A stretch of 64,000 bases of DNA from Halococcus salifodinae DSM 8989 (GTDB lineage Archaea; Halobacteriota; Halobacteria; Halobacteriales; Halococcaceae): contig NZ_AOME01000054.1 of assembly GCF_000336935.1 (NCBI RefSeq), positions 142,731 through 206,730 on the forward strand, in the 5' to 3' direction. This document shows positions 1 to 7,259 of the stretch, in pieces. The notes beneath the pieces were generated by a model. The model had not been told where the DNA came from, did no database searches, and worked only from the letters and a program-made list of their open reading frames with translations. Positions within the stretch are counted from its first letter, which is position 1, and each line of letters opens with the position of its first letter. The position numbers were made by a program, and so were the translations under genes.

Positions 1-73
1 CCACGATCGAAACCCATTCTCCCAACGCTTCGTCGATCACAAACTATTTGGTGCCGGTTTCCGCATTCACTGT

Positions 74-778
74 ATGCACGTGGTAGCAGTTGTCGCCCAT
101 CCAGACGATGCCGACATCTTCTGTGGTGGAACGCTCGCGAAACACGCAGCCCGCGGCGACCGGGTATCGATCGCCCACATGACCCGCGGCGAGTACGGCG
201 GTCTCGGGACCGATACTGAGGCGGAGATCGCCGACGCCCGCGAGAAGGAGGCTCGCGCGTCCGGCGAGGTGCTCGGGGCCGACGCGGTGGAGTTCCTCGG
301 GTTCGAGGACGGACGTATCACTTACTCGCTCGACAACCGACTGCGGATCGTCGACGCGCTCCGACGGTACGATCCCGACGTGGTTCTCACGCATTTCCGC
401 GACGATATGCATCCCGATCATCGAGCCACCTCCCGGCTGGTGACGGACGCGTACTACATGGCGTCGCTCCCGCTCGCCGAAACCGACCACGAACCGTGTG
501 ATCCGGACAACGTCTACTACTTCGGGAAACCCACTGCCGAGTTCGAGCCATCGACGTTCGTCGACATCAGCGAGCACATCGATCGGAAGCTCAGAGCGAT
601 CGAACAGCACGAATCCCAGATCGCCTTCCTCGCCGAACACGGCGGGATCGACGCCGAGTTCGACAACCTCCTCGACGGGATCTACGCCGAGGGGGTCGTG
701 CTCGGCAAACGGACCGGCGTCGGGAGCGCCGAAGGGTTCGCCCCGCTCCACGAGCGTGCGCGCGAGTATCTCGGGTGA
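74..778 (+). CDS. LmbE/PIG-L family N-acetylglucosaminyl deacetylase-like protein
   Basis: Predicted cytoplasmic zinc-dependent deacetylase of 234 aa, a usual length for the family. The N-terminal AHPDDADIF motif (residues 8-16) supplies the His-9 and Asp-12 metal ligands, and HPDH at about residues 113-116 supplies the third. Family members remove N-acetyl groups from GlcNAc-type sugars, GlcNAc-inositol or malate-GlcNAc conjugates, or act on other glycans. The substrate cannot be read from sequence. The ATG at 74 directly precedes the conserved HVVAVVAHPDD strand. It heads a co-directional set (RidA, DgoD-like) at the edge of the sugar island, so an amino-sugar substrate is plausible but inferred. 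Confidence 0.88.
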   Translation: MHVVAVVAHPDDADIFCGGTLAKHAARGDRVSIAHMTRGEYGGLGTDTEAEIADAREKEARASGEVLGADAVEFLGFEDGRITYSLDNRLRIVDALRRYDPDVVLTHFRDDMHPDHRATSRLVTDAYYMASLPLAETDHEPCDPDNVYYFGKPTAEFEPSTFVDISEHIDRKLRAIEQHESQIAFLAEHGGIDAEFDNLLDGIYAEGVVLGKRTGVGSAEGFAPLHERAREYLG

Positions 779-925
779 ACTGCCGGCCATCTCACGCCTG
801 TGTGAACCGCCGGCTATCTCGCCTCCGTGCGAGCCACCGGTCATCGATCGTGCCGCCACGGATCGGTAGCGTTTTGGGACGTGTCGCTGGTAGAGTATCC
901 ACTGTCGCATCGCGACAGACCCACC

Positions 926-1321
926 ATGCACGAACTCGAAACCGACGACGCACCGGCAAGTATCGGCCCGTTCTCGCAGGGAATCGTCGAGGGCGACACG
1001 ATCTACGTTTCGGGACAGGGACCAGTCGATCCCGACACCGGCGACGTGATCGAAGGGTCGCCCGGTGAACAGACCAGACGCACGCTCGAAAACGTCGACG
1101 CGGTCCTGCGGGCTGCGGACGCCAGCCTCGACGACATCGTGAAGACGACGGTCTATCTCAAGGACATGCGCTACTACGACGAGGTCAACGACGTCTACGG
1201 CGAGCTCCTCTCGGAGCCGTATCCCGCGCGCAGCGCGTTCGAAGTGGTGAAACTCCCCGTCGATATCGACGTCGAGATCGAAGCGATGGCAGCGGTCCCC
1301 GAAACCGGCGGTCCTGACTGA
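926..1321 (+). CDS. RidA family reactive enamine/imine deaminase
   Basis: 131-aa protein of the RidA (YjgF/UK114) family, small trimeric enzymes that hydrolyse reactive 2-aminoacrylate and other enamines or imines. The start of the family fold is visible as IGPFSQGIVEGDTIYVSGQ (from residue 11). The conserved arginine lies in PARSAFEV at about residue 100, and the C-terminal strand is VEIEAMAAV. The ATG at 926 is chosen over an upstream in-frame ATG at 827 because the family begins just before the GPFSQ motif. It lies 147 nt after the LmbE gene. No operon partner tells whether it is the housekeeping RidA or a pathway-specific subfamily. Confidence 0.9.
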   Translation: MHELETDDAPASIGPFSQGIVEGDTIYVSGQGPVDPDTGDVIEGSPGEQTRRTLENVDAVLRAADASLDDIVKTTVYLKDMRYYDEVNDVYGELLSEPYPARSAFEVVKLPVDIDVEIEAMAAVPETGGPD

Positions 1322-1495
1322 CGACGGGGATCGCCACGCACGCCGCTGCGGTTCGCGCTACTGTGAGACTGTGCTACCGCCGAACCCGTTCGGCTGAACG
1401 CACCTCCTTCCGGACGCTAGGGCGGACTCGATGGCCGTCGCAGCGATGTCGGTCGAACACCGTAGCATTAAGACACTATGGGCAGACCATCCCGT

Positions 1496-2647
1496 ATGCA
1501 AATCACCGGTTACGAACTGTACGAAGTCCCGCCGCGCTGGCTCTTCCTCAAGATCGAGACGAGCACGGGGCTGGTGGGGTGGGGCGAGCCGATCGTCGAG
1601 GGGCGCGCGAAGACGGTACGAACGGCGGTCGAGGAACTGCTCGACAGCTACCTCGTCGGCAAGGACCCGCTCCGCATCGAGGACCACTGGCAGGCGATGT
1701 ACCGCGGCGGGTTCTACCGTGGTGGCCCGATCTTGATGAGCGCGATCGCGGGCGTCGACCAGGCGCTCTGGGACATCAAGGGTCGTCACTACGAGGCTCC
1801 GGTCTACGATCTGCTCGGTGGCAAGAGCCGGGAGAGGATTCGGGTGTACAAGTGGATCGGCGGGGATCGACCGGGTGACGTCGCAAGCGAGGCGACCCGG
1901 CTCGCGGAGGCCGGCTACACCGCCTTGAAGATGGACGCAACCAACCAGACCCGCCACGTCGAGGGGCGCGAGGTGCTAGAGGGGATCGTCTCGCGGATCG
2001 AGCACGTTCGGAGCGAGGTCGACGACGCGGTGGACATGGCGGTCGACTGTCGCGGTCGGGTCTCGAAGTCGATGGCGAAGACGTTGACCCGCCGGCTGAC
2101 CGAGTTCGACCTGCTGTTCGTCGAGGAGCCGGTGTTGCCGGAGAACCTCGAATACCTCCCCGTGATCGCGAACCAGTCGGGCACTCCGCTCGCCGCGGGC
2201 GAACGGCTCTACTCGCGGTGGGACTACCAGCCGGTGTTCGAGGACGGCGCGATCGACGTGATCCAACCCGACGTCTCCCACGCTGGCGGCATCTCCGAGA
2301 TGCGTCGACTGGCGAGCGCCGCCGAGACCCACGATGTCGCGGTCGCGCCCAACTGCCCGCTCGGGCCGATCGCGCTCGCGTCCTCGCTCCAGGTCGTGAC
2401 CCACGCCCCGAACTTCCTCGTTCAGGATCACGGGTTCGACGTCCATTCGGACGCGCGGGGGCCCGCCCACGAGTACCTCGCGGGAGAGTCGCCGTTCGTG
2501 TTCGACGACGGCTATCTCGACACGCTCGACGGCCCTGGACTGGGTATCGAGATCGACGAGTCGGTGGTCGCGGAGAAATCCGCGATGGAGACCGACTGGC
2601 ACAACCCCATCTGGCGGCACGAGGACGGCAGCATCGCCGACTGGTGA
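1496..2647 (+). CDS. enolase-superfamily sugar-acid dehydratase, DgoD (D-galactonate dehydratase) related
   Basis: 383-aa mandelate-racemase/muconate-lactonizing-type enolase-superfamily protein that aligns nearly end to end with E. coli DgoD as I recall it: N-terminal ITGYELYEVPPRWLFLKIET, GFYRGGPILMSAIAGVDQALWDIKG, and C-terminal HNPIWRHEDGSIADW. The three Mg2+ ligands are present as Asp-184, Glu-210 and Glu-236. The residues equivalent to the DgoD acid/base histidines are Arg-186 (in DCRGRV) and Asn-286 (in APNCPLGP). The enzyme is therefore probably a dehydratase or epimerase for a sugar acid, but D-galactonate should not be assumed. The ATG at 1496 is preferred to one at 1478 because it starts the conserved beta-strand; a TATA-like CATTAAG lies about 30 nt upstream. 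Confidence 0.85.
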   Translation: MQITGYELYEVPPRWLFLKIETSTGLVGWGEPIVEGRAKTVRTAVEELLDSYLVGKDPLRIEDHWQAMYRGGFYRGGPILMSAIAGVDQALWDIKGRHYEAPVYDLLGGKSRERIRVYKWIGGDRPGDVASEATRLAEAGYTALKMDATNQTRHVEGREVLEGIVSRIEHVRSEVDDAVDMAVDCRGRVSKSMAKTLTRRLTEFDLLFVEEPVLPENLEYLPVIANQSGTPLAAGERLYSRWDYQPVFEDGAIDVIQPDVSHAGGISEMRRLASAAETHDVAVAPNCPLGPIALASSLQVVTHAPNFLVQDHGFDVHSDARGPAHEYLAGESPFVFDDGYLDTLDGPGLGIEIDESVVAEKSAMETDWHNPIWRHEDGSIADW

Positions 2648-2756
2648 CCGCGAGGATCGTGTCGGAGTTGGTACGGACTTACTGGATCACTGACATCCTC
2701 ACCGAGCGTTCCGCTGATCGGTCCTGGTGAACGGGTTCGCCATCGACCGCGTGGCG

Positions 2757-3539
2757 TCACTCAACCCAGCCGCGGTAGGCGGTGTTGATCTCGATGACGC
2801 CGGCGACGTTCTGGAGAGCCTGGGGGAACTCCTCCTCAAAGATTTCGTCCGAGATGTTCGCGGTGGAACTGCTCACGCTGAGCGCGCCGAGGAGGCCCCC
2901 GGCGTCGGTGACGAGGGGGGTCGAAACACACCGGACGCCCTCGAACTGTTCGTTATCGTCAAACGCGATCCCCCGGGAACGGACGTCGGCTATCTCCGCG
3001 CGCAGGGTCGCCGGGTCCACGATGGTGTTTCGGGTGTGTCGCGTCAGCTCTCCTCGTTCGAGGAACCCATCGAGGGACGAGTCGTCAAGGGCGGCGAGCA
3101 TCGCCTTCCCCGCGGCGGTGCTATGGAGATCCTCGCGCGTGCCGAGCGTGGTTGGGATCTCCTCGGGAGGGCGTTCCGAGGACTGATACAGCGTGACGGC
3201 GTACCCGTTGCGCTCGACGACGAGTCGGGCGGTCTCGCCGGTGGTGGCCGCGAGCCTGTCGACGCCTTCCTTTCCGGACTGAAACACCGCCTCGCGCTCG
3301 CGGGCCGCGCCGCCATACGAGAGCGGCCGGAGGCCGAGGCGGTAGGTTCCATCGACCTGCTGGACGAACCCGTGTCGCCGGAGGGTCGTCAAGTAGTGAT
3401 GGACGGTGGCCTTCGAGAGACCGACCGCCTCGCCCAACTCCGTGACCCCTGCGGTCTCCCGAGCGAGGAGTTCGTCGAGGATGCGAACCGCGTTGTCGAC
3501 CGAGTTGATCGTCTTCGCGCCGTCGGCGTCCGGGGTCAT
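2757..3539 (-). CDS. IclR family transcriptional regulator
   Basis: 260-aa regulator. A winged helix-turn-helix spans about residues 10-65 (VDNAVRILDELL; LSKATVHHYLTTLRRHGFVQQ). It is followed by the IclR effector-binding domain (about 75-255) with the conserved stretch LHSTAAGKAMLAAL and the later RGIAFDDNEQFEGVRCVSTPL. Such proteins bind small metabolites and often control sugar or aromatic-acid catabolism. It lies downstream of and in the same direction as the Gfo/Idh gene and converges on the DgoD-like gene, so it is the likely local regulator of the island. Reading toward the gene, a TATA-like TTTATATC about 25 nt before the ATG suggests a leaderless transcript. Confidence 0.92.
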   Translation of the reverse strand: MTPDADGAKTINSVDNAVRILDELLARETAGVTELGEAVGLSKATVHHYLTTLRRHGFVQQVDGTYRLGLRPLSYGGAAREREAVFQSGKEGVDRLAATTGETARLVVERNGYAVTLYQSSERPPEEIPTTLGTREDLHSTAAGKAMLAALDDSSLDGFLERGELTRHTRNTIVDPATLRAEIADVRSRGIAFDDNEQFEGVRCVSTPLVTDAGGLLGALSVSSSTANISDEIFEEEFPQALQNVAGVIEINTAYRGWVE

Positions 3540-3593
3540 GTCGGGGGTTGTGCGTGTCGATATAAATATCCGGCCCTCGTCGCGGGTCGTGAT

Positions 3594-4658
3594 TCACTCG
3601 CTTTCGGCATAGATACAGTCGACGACGTGCTGGACGGCGAGCGCCTGTTCGGTGGTGTTCATCGATGGTGGAGCGTCCTCGGTGATCGCCGTCGTGAACG
3701 CGCGCAACTGCTCTCGGTACGGATCGTTCGAGTTCACCGTGACGGAAGCGTCGAGGTAGTGATCCATGCCGCCCGTGTTTGCGCCGTAAAATCGGAGGCT
3801 CTGGTCGACCTCGGCCATACCGTTGAGGCGATCGGTGATGTCGAGTACCGCGCCACCCTCGGTGCCGTAGAGCTGGTATCTGTGGACCGACTCGGCGTTG
3901 GCCGCCCACGCGACTTCGAGCGTTGCGGTGGTCCCGTCCTCGTAGGTCAAAAATCCCGACGCCGAGTCCTCGACGTCGAACATGTTCGCGTCGGCGTCCT
4001 CGCCCCACATGTCGAGGTAGGCGTAGGATTCGCGGTGGCCGAAGTCCTGACGCGTCGTGGCGGCGACGTCGTCGATCACCGGCGCGTCGAGAAAGTGGTC
4101 GAGGAGGTCGATCAAGTGAATGCCGATATCGATCACCGCGCCGCCGCCGGCGATCTCCGAGGAGGTGTACCACGACCCGCGACCCGGCACCCCACGCCGC
4201 CGGATGTACGCCGCCTGAACGTGCCTGATCTCTCCGAGGTATCCCTCGTCGATGTACCACTTGAGGACCTTACAGACGTTCAAAAATCGGTTTTGGAAGC
4301 CGACCATGCAGAGACAGTCCGTTTCGCGCGCGATCTCGGCGATCCGTTCGGCGCTTTCGAGGGTGTGAGCCAGTGGCTTCTCGACAAACACGTCGAACCC
4401 GCGCTCCATCGCTGCCGTGGCGACCGGCTCGTGGAATTTGTTCGGTGTCGTGACGAGAACGCCATCGAGGTCGCGTTCGAAGAGTTCGGCGGGGCGTTCG
4501 AACACCCCGGTACCGACGCGGCGCTCGAACTCCTTGCGGGCGTCCGGGCTCGCGTCCGAACCGTAGACGGTGTGGCCGAACTCGGTGAGGATTTCCGCCC
4601 GGAGGAGACCGTAGGTCCCGAGCCCCGCGACCCCGATTTCGAGCGTGTCCTCGGTCAT
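3594..4658 (-). CDS. Gfo/Idh/MocA family NAD(P)-dependent oxidoreductase
   Basis: 354-aa oxidoreductase with an N-terminal Rossmann fold (VAGLGTYGLLRAEIL, residues about 10-24), the diagnostic EKPLAHT motif and the catalytic histidine helix IDIGIHLIDLLDHFLD. The family oxidises or reduces hydroxyls on sugars, inositols and sugar acids, including C3 of glucosides. The substrate is not deducible. The start is supported by a GGAGGT Shine-Dalgarno six bases before the ATG at 4658 and a GTATTA element further upstream. It is divergent from the aldehyde dehydrogenase gene; the IS at 4758-5694 now separates the two promoters. iclR follows 54 nt downstream. Confidence 0.9.
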   Translation of the reverse strand: MTEDTLEIGVAGLGTYGLLRAEILTEFGHTVYGSDASPDARKEFERRVGTGVFERPAELFERDLDGVLVTTPNKFHEPVATAAMERGFDVFVEKPLAHTLESAERIAEIARETDCLCMVGFQNRFLNVCKVLKWYIDEGYLGEIRHVQAAYIRRRGVPGRGSWYTSSEIAGGGAVIDIGIHLIDLLDHFLDAPVIDDVAATTRQDFGHRESYAYLDMWGEDADANMFDVEDSASGFLTYEDGTTATLEVAWAANAESVHRYQLYGTEGGAVLDITDRLNGMAEVDQSLRFYGANTGGMDHYLDASVTVNSNDPYREQLRAFTTAITEDAPPSMNTTEQALAVQHVVDCIYAESE

Positions 4659-4748
4659 AGCTGAACCTCCGGAGCGAGCGTAATACGGGTTTCGACCATC
4701 GAGGTTCGAAAATTGTTTGCCAATATCAAACGAACTGGAAGGGCTTCA

Positions 4749-5703
4749 CACTCACACGGCTCTATTGAATCCGCAGAGGGCAACGGGATTCACGGTTTGA
4801 GGGCTAGTTCGAGGTTGTAGACCGCGGCGGTGAGCGTGATCTCGCGGAACTGGCGGTACCATGCTCGCGCTCGGACGGCGGAGCCGTACGAGCGCTTGAT
4901 CACCGAGTTCACGGTCTCACAGATCGACCGCTGGTTGTAGAGTTCGTCCTCGATCCGCGCGTTGTGTGCGTGATCGTACGGCGCGAAGACACGGTGTTTG
5001 ATCAGTGGACGCACGTCTTCGGCATGCAACTCCTCGCGGAAGCTCATATCATCGTATCCCTTGTCGGCGGCCAGACTGAGCAGGTCGCCTGCGTTCCGCA
5101 GGGCGACCTGCGGGCCAACGTTCGTTCCGTTGGGCCACTTCGCACTACAGTGAACGTCGATAACCGCGCCCTGCGCGGTATCGACGAGAAACGTGGCCTG
5201 AACGGTCTGTACATCTCGCTCACACCGCTTGAGATAGTGACTCGATGCTTCTCTGCGGTCGAAGTAGGTGGCATCGATGGCGGCGTGACCGGACTGGTCG
5301 AGCAGCTCCGACGAGAGTCGGAGCAGCTCTCGCCAGACAGTCATCGGCGCTCGATCAAGGGACCTGCACAGCGCAGATGGACCAAGGAACTCGCCGCGCT
5401 CGAGGACGAGCGCGGCTCGTACGCGTTCCATCTCTTCAGCCCAATCGAGGACTTCGACGAGTGTCGCGTCCATGTGTTCGCGGAGAAAGTGCAAGACGGC
5501 GTGCTTCCAGCCGGCAACTCCGTTGCCGGCGGGATGGCTGATCTGCATCAGCGCTGCATCAGTAAGTTTTCGTGCGATCGAGACAGCCTGTTTGACGAAG
5601 CGGAAGAGAATCTTCTGCACAAAGACTCCTCTTCCGCTTCGTCTCAATCGTTCTGACGACTCACCCCGACGCCGTCGGCGGATTCAATAGAGCCCACTCA
5701 CAC
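4749..5703. mobile_element. ISH1-like IS5-family insertion sequence with target-site duplication
   Basis: Complete element of 937 bp (4758-5694), bounded by inverted repeats that are perfect for 17 bp (GGCTCTATTGAATCCGC at 4758-4774; its complement at 5678-5694) and extend to about 24 bp with two mismatches. The flanks carry a 9-bp direct repeat CACTCACAC (4749-4757 and 5695-5703), a target duplication of 8-9 bp. It encodes one intact DDE transposase. Clean ends and an intact duplication indicate a recent insertion into the divergent intergenic region between the oxidoreductase and aldehyde dehydrogenase genes. Confidence 0.93.
4790..5620 (-). CDS. IS5-family (ISH1-like) DDE transposase
   Basis: 276-aa transposase filling the insertion sequence. 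The catalytic triad regions are visible: AAIDATYFDR (first Asp), SLAADKGYDDMSFREEL (second Asp) and SICETVNSVIKRSYG (Glu with the following YREF-like RAWYRQFREI). The overall pattern (HYLKRC...VQTVQATFLVD; RPLIKHRVFAPYDHAHNARI) matches haloarchaeal ISH1-type proteins. The GTG at 5620 is chosen because it starts the conserved N-terminal helix; a TTG at 5647 would add nine residues. An inverted repeat CGGAAGAG/CTCTTCCG (about 5599-5636) straddles this start and may limit expression. No frameshift is visible, so the protein should be active. Confidence 0.9.
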   Translation of the reverse strand: MQKILFRFVKQAVSIARKLTDAALMQISHPAGNGVAGWKHAVLHFLREHMDATLVEVLDWAEEMERVRAALVLERGEFLGPSALCRSLDRAPMTVWRELLRLSSELLDQSGHAAIDATYFDRREASSHYLKRCERDVQTVQATFLVDTAQGAVIDVHCSAKWPNGTNVGPQVALRNAGDLLSLAADKGYDDMSFREELHAEDVRPLIKHRVFAPYDHAHNARIEDELYNQRSICETVNSVIKRSYGSAVRARAWYRQFREITLTAAVYNLELALKP

Positions 5704-5821
5704 AGACACACCCGTCATGACATCTCGATTCAAAAAAAACGTCGCGGCGGGTCAGTCGATTGCCACGGCATTTATTCGGTCCAAAGTAAATCTTTTACCG
5801 ATTCGACCCCAACCATCGTGC

Positions 5822-7252
5822 ATGGCTACCACATCAACGGCGCACGACGAACGGGCCTACATCGACGGGCAGTGGGAGAGCGGCGACGGCGTCATCGAAG
5901 TAAATGATCTCGCCGAGGGTGGCGTATTCGCCCGAATCACCGCAACGAGCCCGCTCCAGGCCGAAGCAGCGCTCGATGCGGCAGAGGGTGCACAGCCATC
6001 GATGGCCGCCTCGACGATTCCCGAGCGGGTGGCGTGGCTCGAAGCCATCGCCGCAGGCCTGCGCGACCGGAAGGACGAACTCGCAGACGTGATCGTTCGC
6101 GAGGCGGGCAAGCCGATCGCGAGCGCGCGCGGCGAGGTCGAGTCGGCCGCCGAGCGATTCGAGCGCGCGGTCGAGGAGGCCCGAGGGCTAAAGGGCGAGT
6201 TCCGGCCGGGGACGACCGCCGGGCACGAGGGTTGGGAGGCGATCACCAAGCCCGAACCCCGCGGAACCGTGCTCTGCATCACGCCGTACAACTACCCGCT
6301 TTCGACGACCGCGCTCCAGGTCGCGCCCGCGCTCGCGGCCGGCAACAGCGTCGTGCTCAAACCTGCGAGCAAAACCCCCGTGAGCGCCGCGATCCTGACC
6401 GACGTCATCGCTGCGACCGACGTTCCGGCAGGCGGGTTCAACTTCGTTCCGGGGCACGCGAGCACGATCGGCGACGTGCTCGCTGGTTCGGATCAGATCG
6501 ATGCGATCGCGATGACCGGCTCGTCGGGCGCAGGCGAACACGTCGCCCGCCAGAGTGGGATCGTGAACCTCCACATGGAGCTCGGGGGCAACGCGCCCGC
6601 CGTGGTCTTTCCCGACGCCGACCTCGATGCAGCCGCCGCGGCGTGTGCGAAAGGCGGGCTCAAGTACGCCGGCCAGCGGTGTTCGGCGGTCAGCCGCGTG
6701 CTGGTCCACGAGTCGATCCACGACGATCTCGTCGAGCGGATCGAGAGCGAGATGGACGCCTACCCCACCGGCGATCTGTTCGAGGAGGAAACGGCTCTCG
6801 GACCGCTCATCAGCGACGAGCAGGCTGACTGGGTCGAGGAGCTCGTCACCGACGCCACCGATCGGGGTGGCGAGATCGTTCGCGGCGGCGGGCGCGACGG
6901 CCAGTTCGTCGAGCCGACGCTGCTCGGCGGGGTTCCCGAGACCGCACGCCTCGTCACCGAGGAGCAGTTCGGCCCCGTGATCCCGGTGACGACGTTCGCC
7001 GACGAGGACCACGCCATCGAGATCGCCAACGGCACCGACCTCGCACTCGACGGCTGCGTCTTTACGACTGAGTACGACCGCGCGCTCCGGGTTGCCGAAC
7101 GGATCGACGCCGGCGCAGTCCGGATCAACGGCGCGCCCTCCCACGGTCTCGGCGACATCCCGTTCGGCGGGAACGAGGACTCGGGGATCGGGCGCGAGGG
7201 CATCGGGACGAGTATCGAAGGGTTCATTCGATACAAGAGTATCGTGCTCTAA
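5822..7252 (+). CDS. aldehyde dehydrogenase family protein, GapN/lactaldehyde-dehydrogenase-like
   Basis: 476-aa NAD(P)-dependent aldehyde dehydrogenase. The motifs present are the cofactor segment ITPYNYPLS, the general base Glu-253 in MELGGNAP and the nucleophile Cys-287 in YAGQRCSAVSRVLV. The QRC-A-RVLV pattern resembles non-phosphorylating glyceraldehyde-3-phosphate and lactaldehyde dehydrogenases more than betaine-aldehyde types. In this island it could oxidise glyceraldehyde, a semialdehyde or glyceraldehyde-3-phosphate. The ATG at 5822 is chosen because residues before it (from 5717) lack family similarity. The IS right end lies about 120 nt upstream, just behind the promoter region. 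It is 7 nt from ppc, suggesting co-transcription. Confidence 0.85.
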   Translation: MATTSTAHDERAYIDGQWESGDGVIEVNDLAEGGVFARITATSPLQAEAALDAAEGAQPSMAASTIPERVAWLEAIAAGLRDRKDELADVIVREAGKPIASARGEVESAAERFERAVEEARGLKGEFRPGTTAGHEGWEAITKPEPRGTVLCITPYNYPLSTTALQVAPALAAGNSVVLKPASKTPVSAAILTDVIAATDVPAGGFNFVPGHASTIGDVLAGSDQIDAIAMTGSSGAGEHVARQSGIVNLHMELGGNAPAVVFPDADLDAAAAACAKGGLKYAGQRCSAVSRVLVHESIHDDLVERIESEMDAYPTGDLFEEETALGPLISDEQADWVEELVTDATDRGGEIVRGGGRDGQFVEPTLLGGVPETARLVTEEQFGPVIPVTTFADEDHAIEIANGTDLALDGCVFTTEYDRALRVAERIDAGAVRINGAPSHGLGDIPFGGNEDSGIGREGIGTSIEGFIRYKSIVL

Positions 7253-7259
7253 CAACACG

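Noticed and set aside
2727..4664. Long plus-strand frame of 645 codons opposite iclR and the first Gfo/Idh gene
   Set aside because: It runs through two genes with clear family motifs on the other strand and has an Arg/Val-rich composition, as expected for an antisense shadow in GC-rich DNA.
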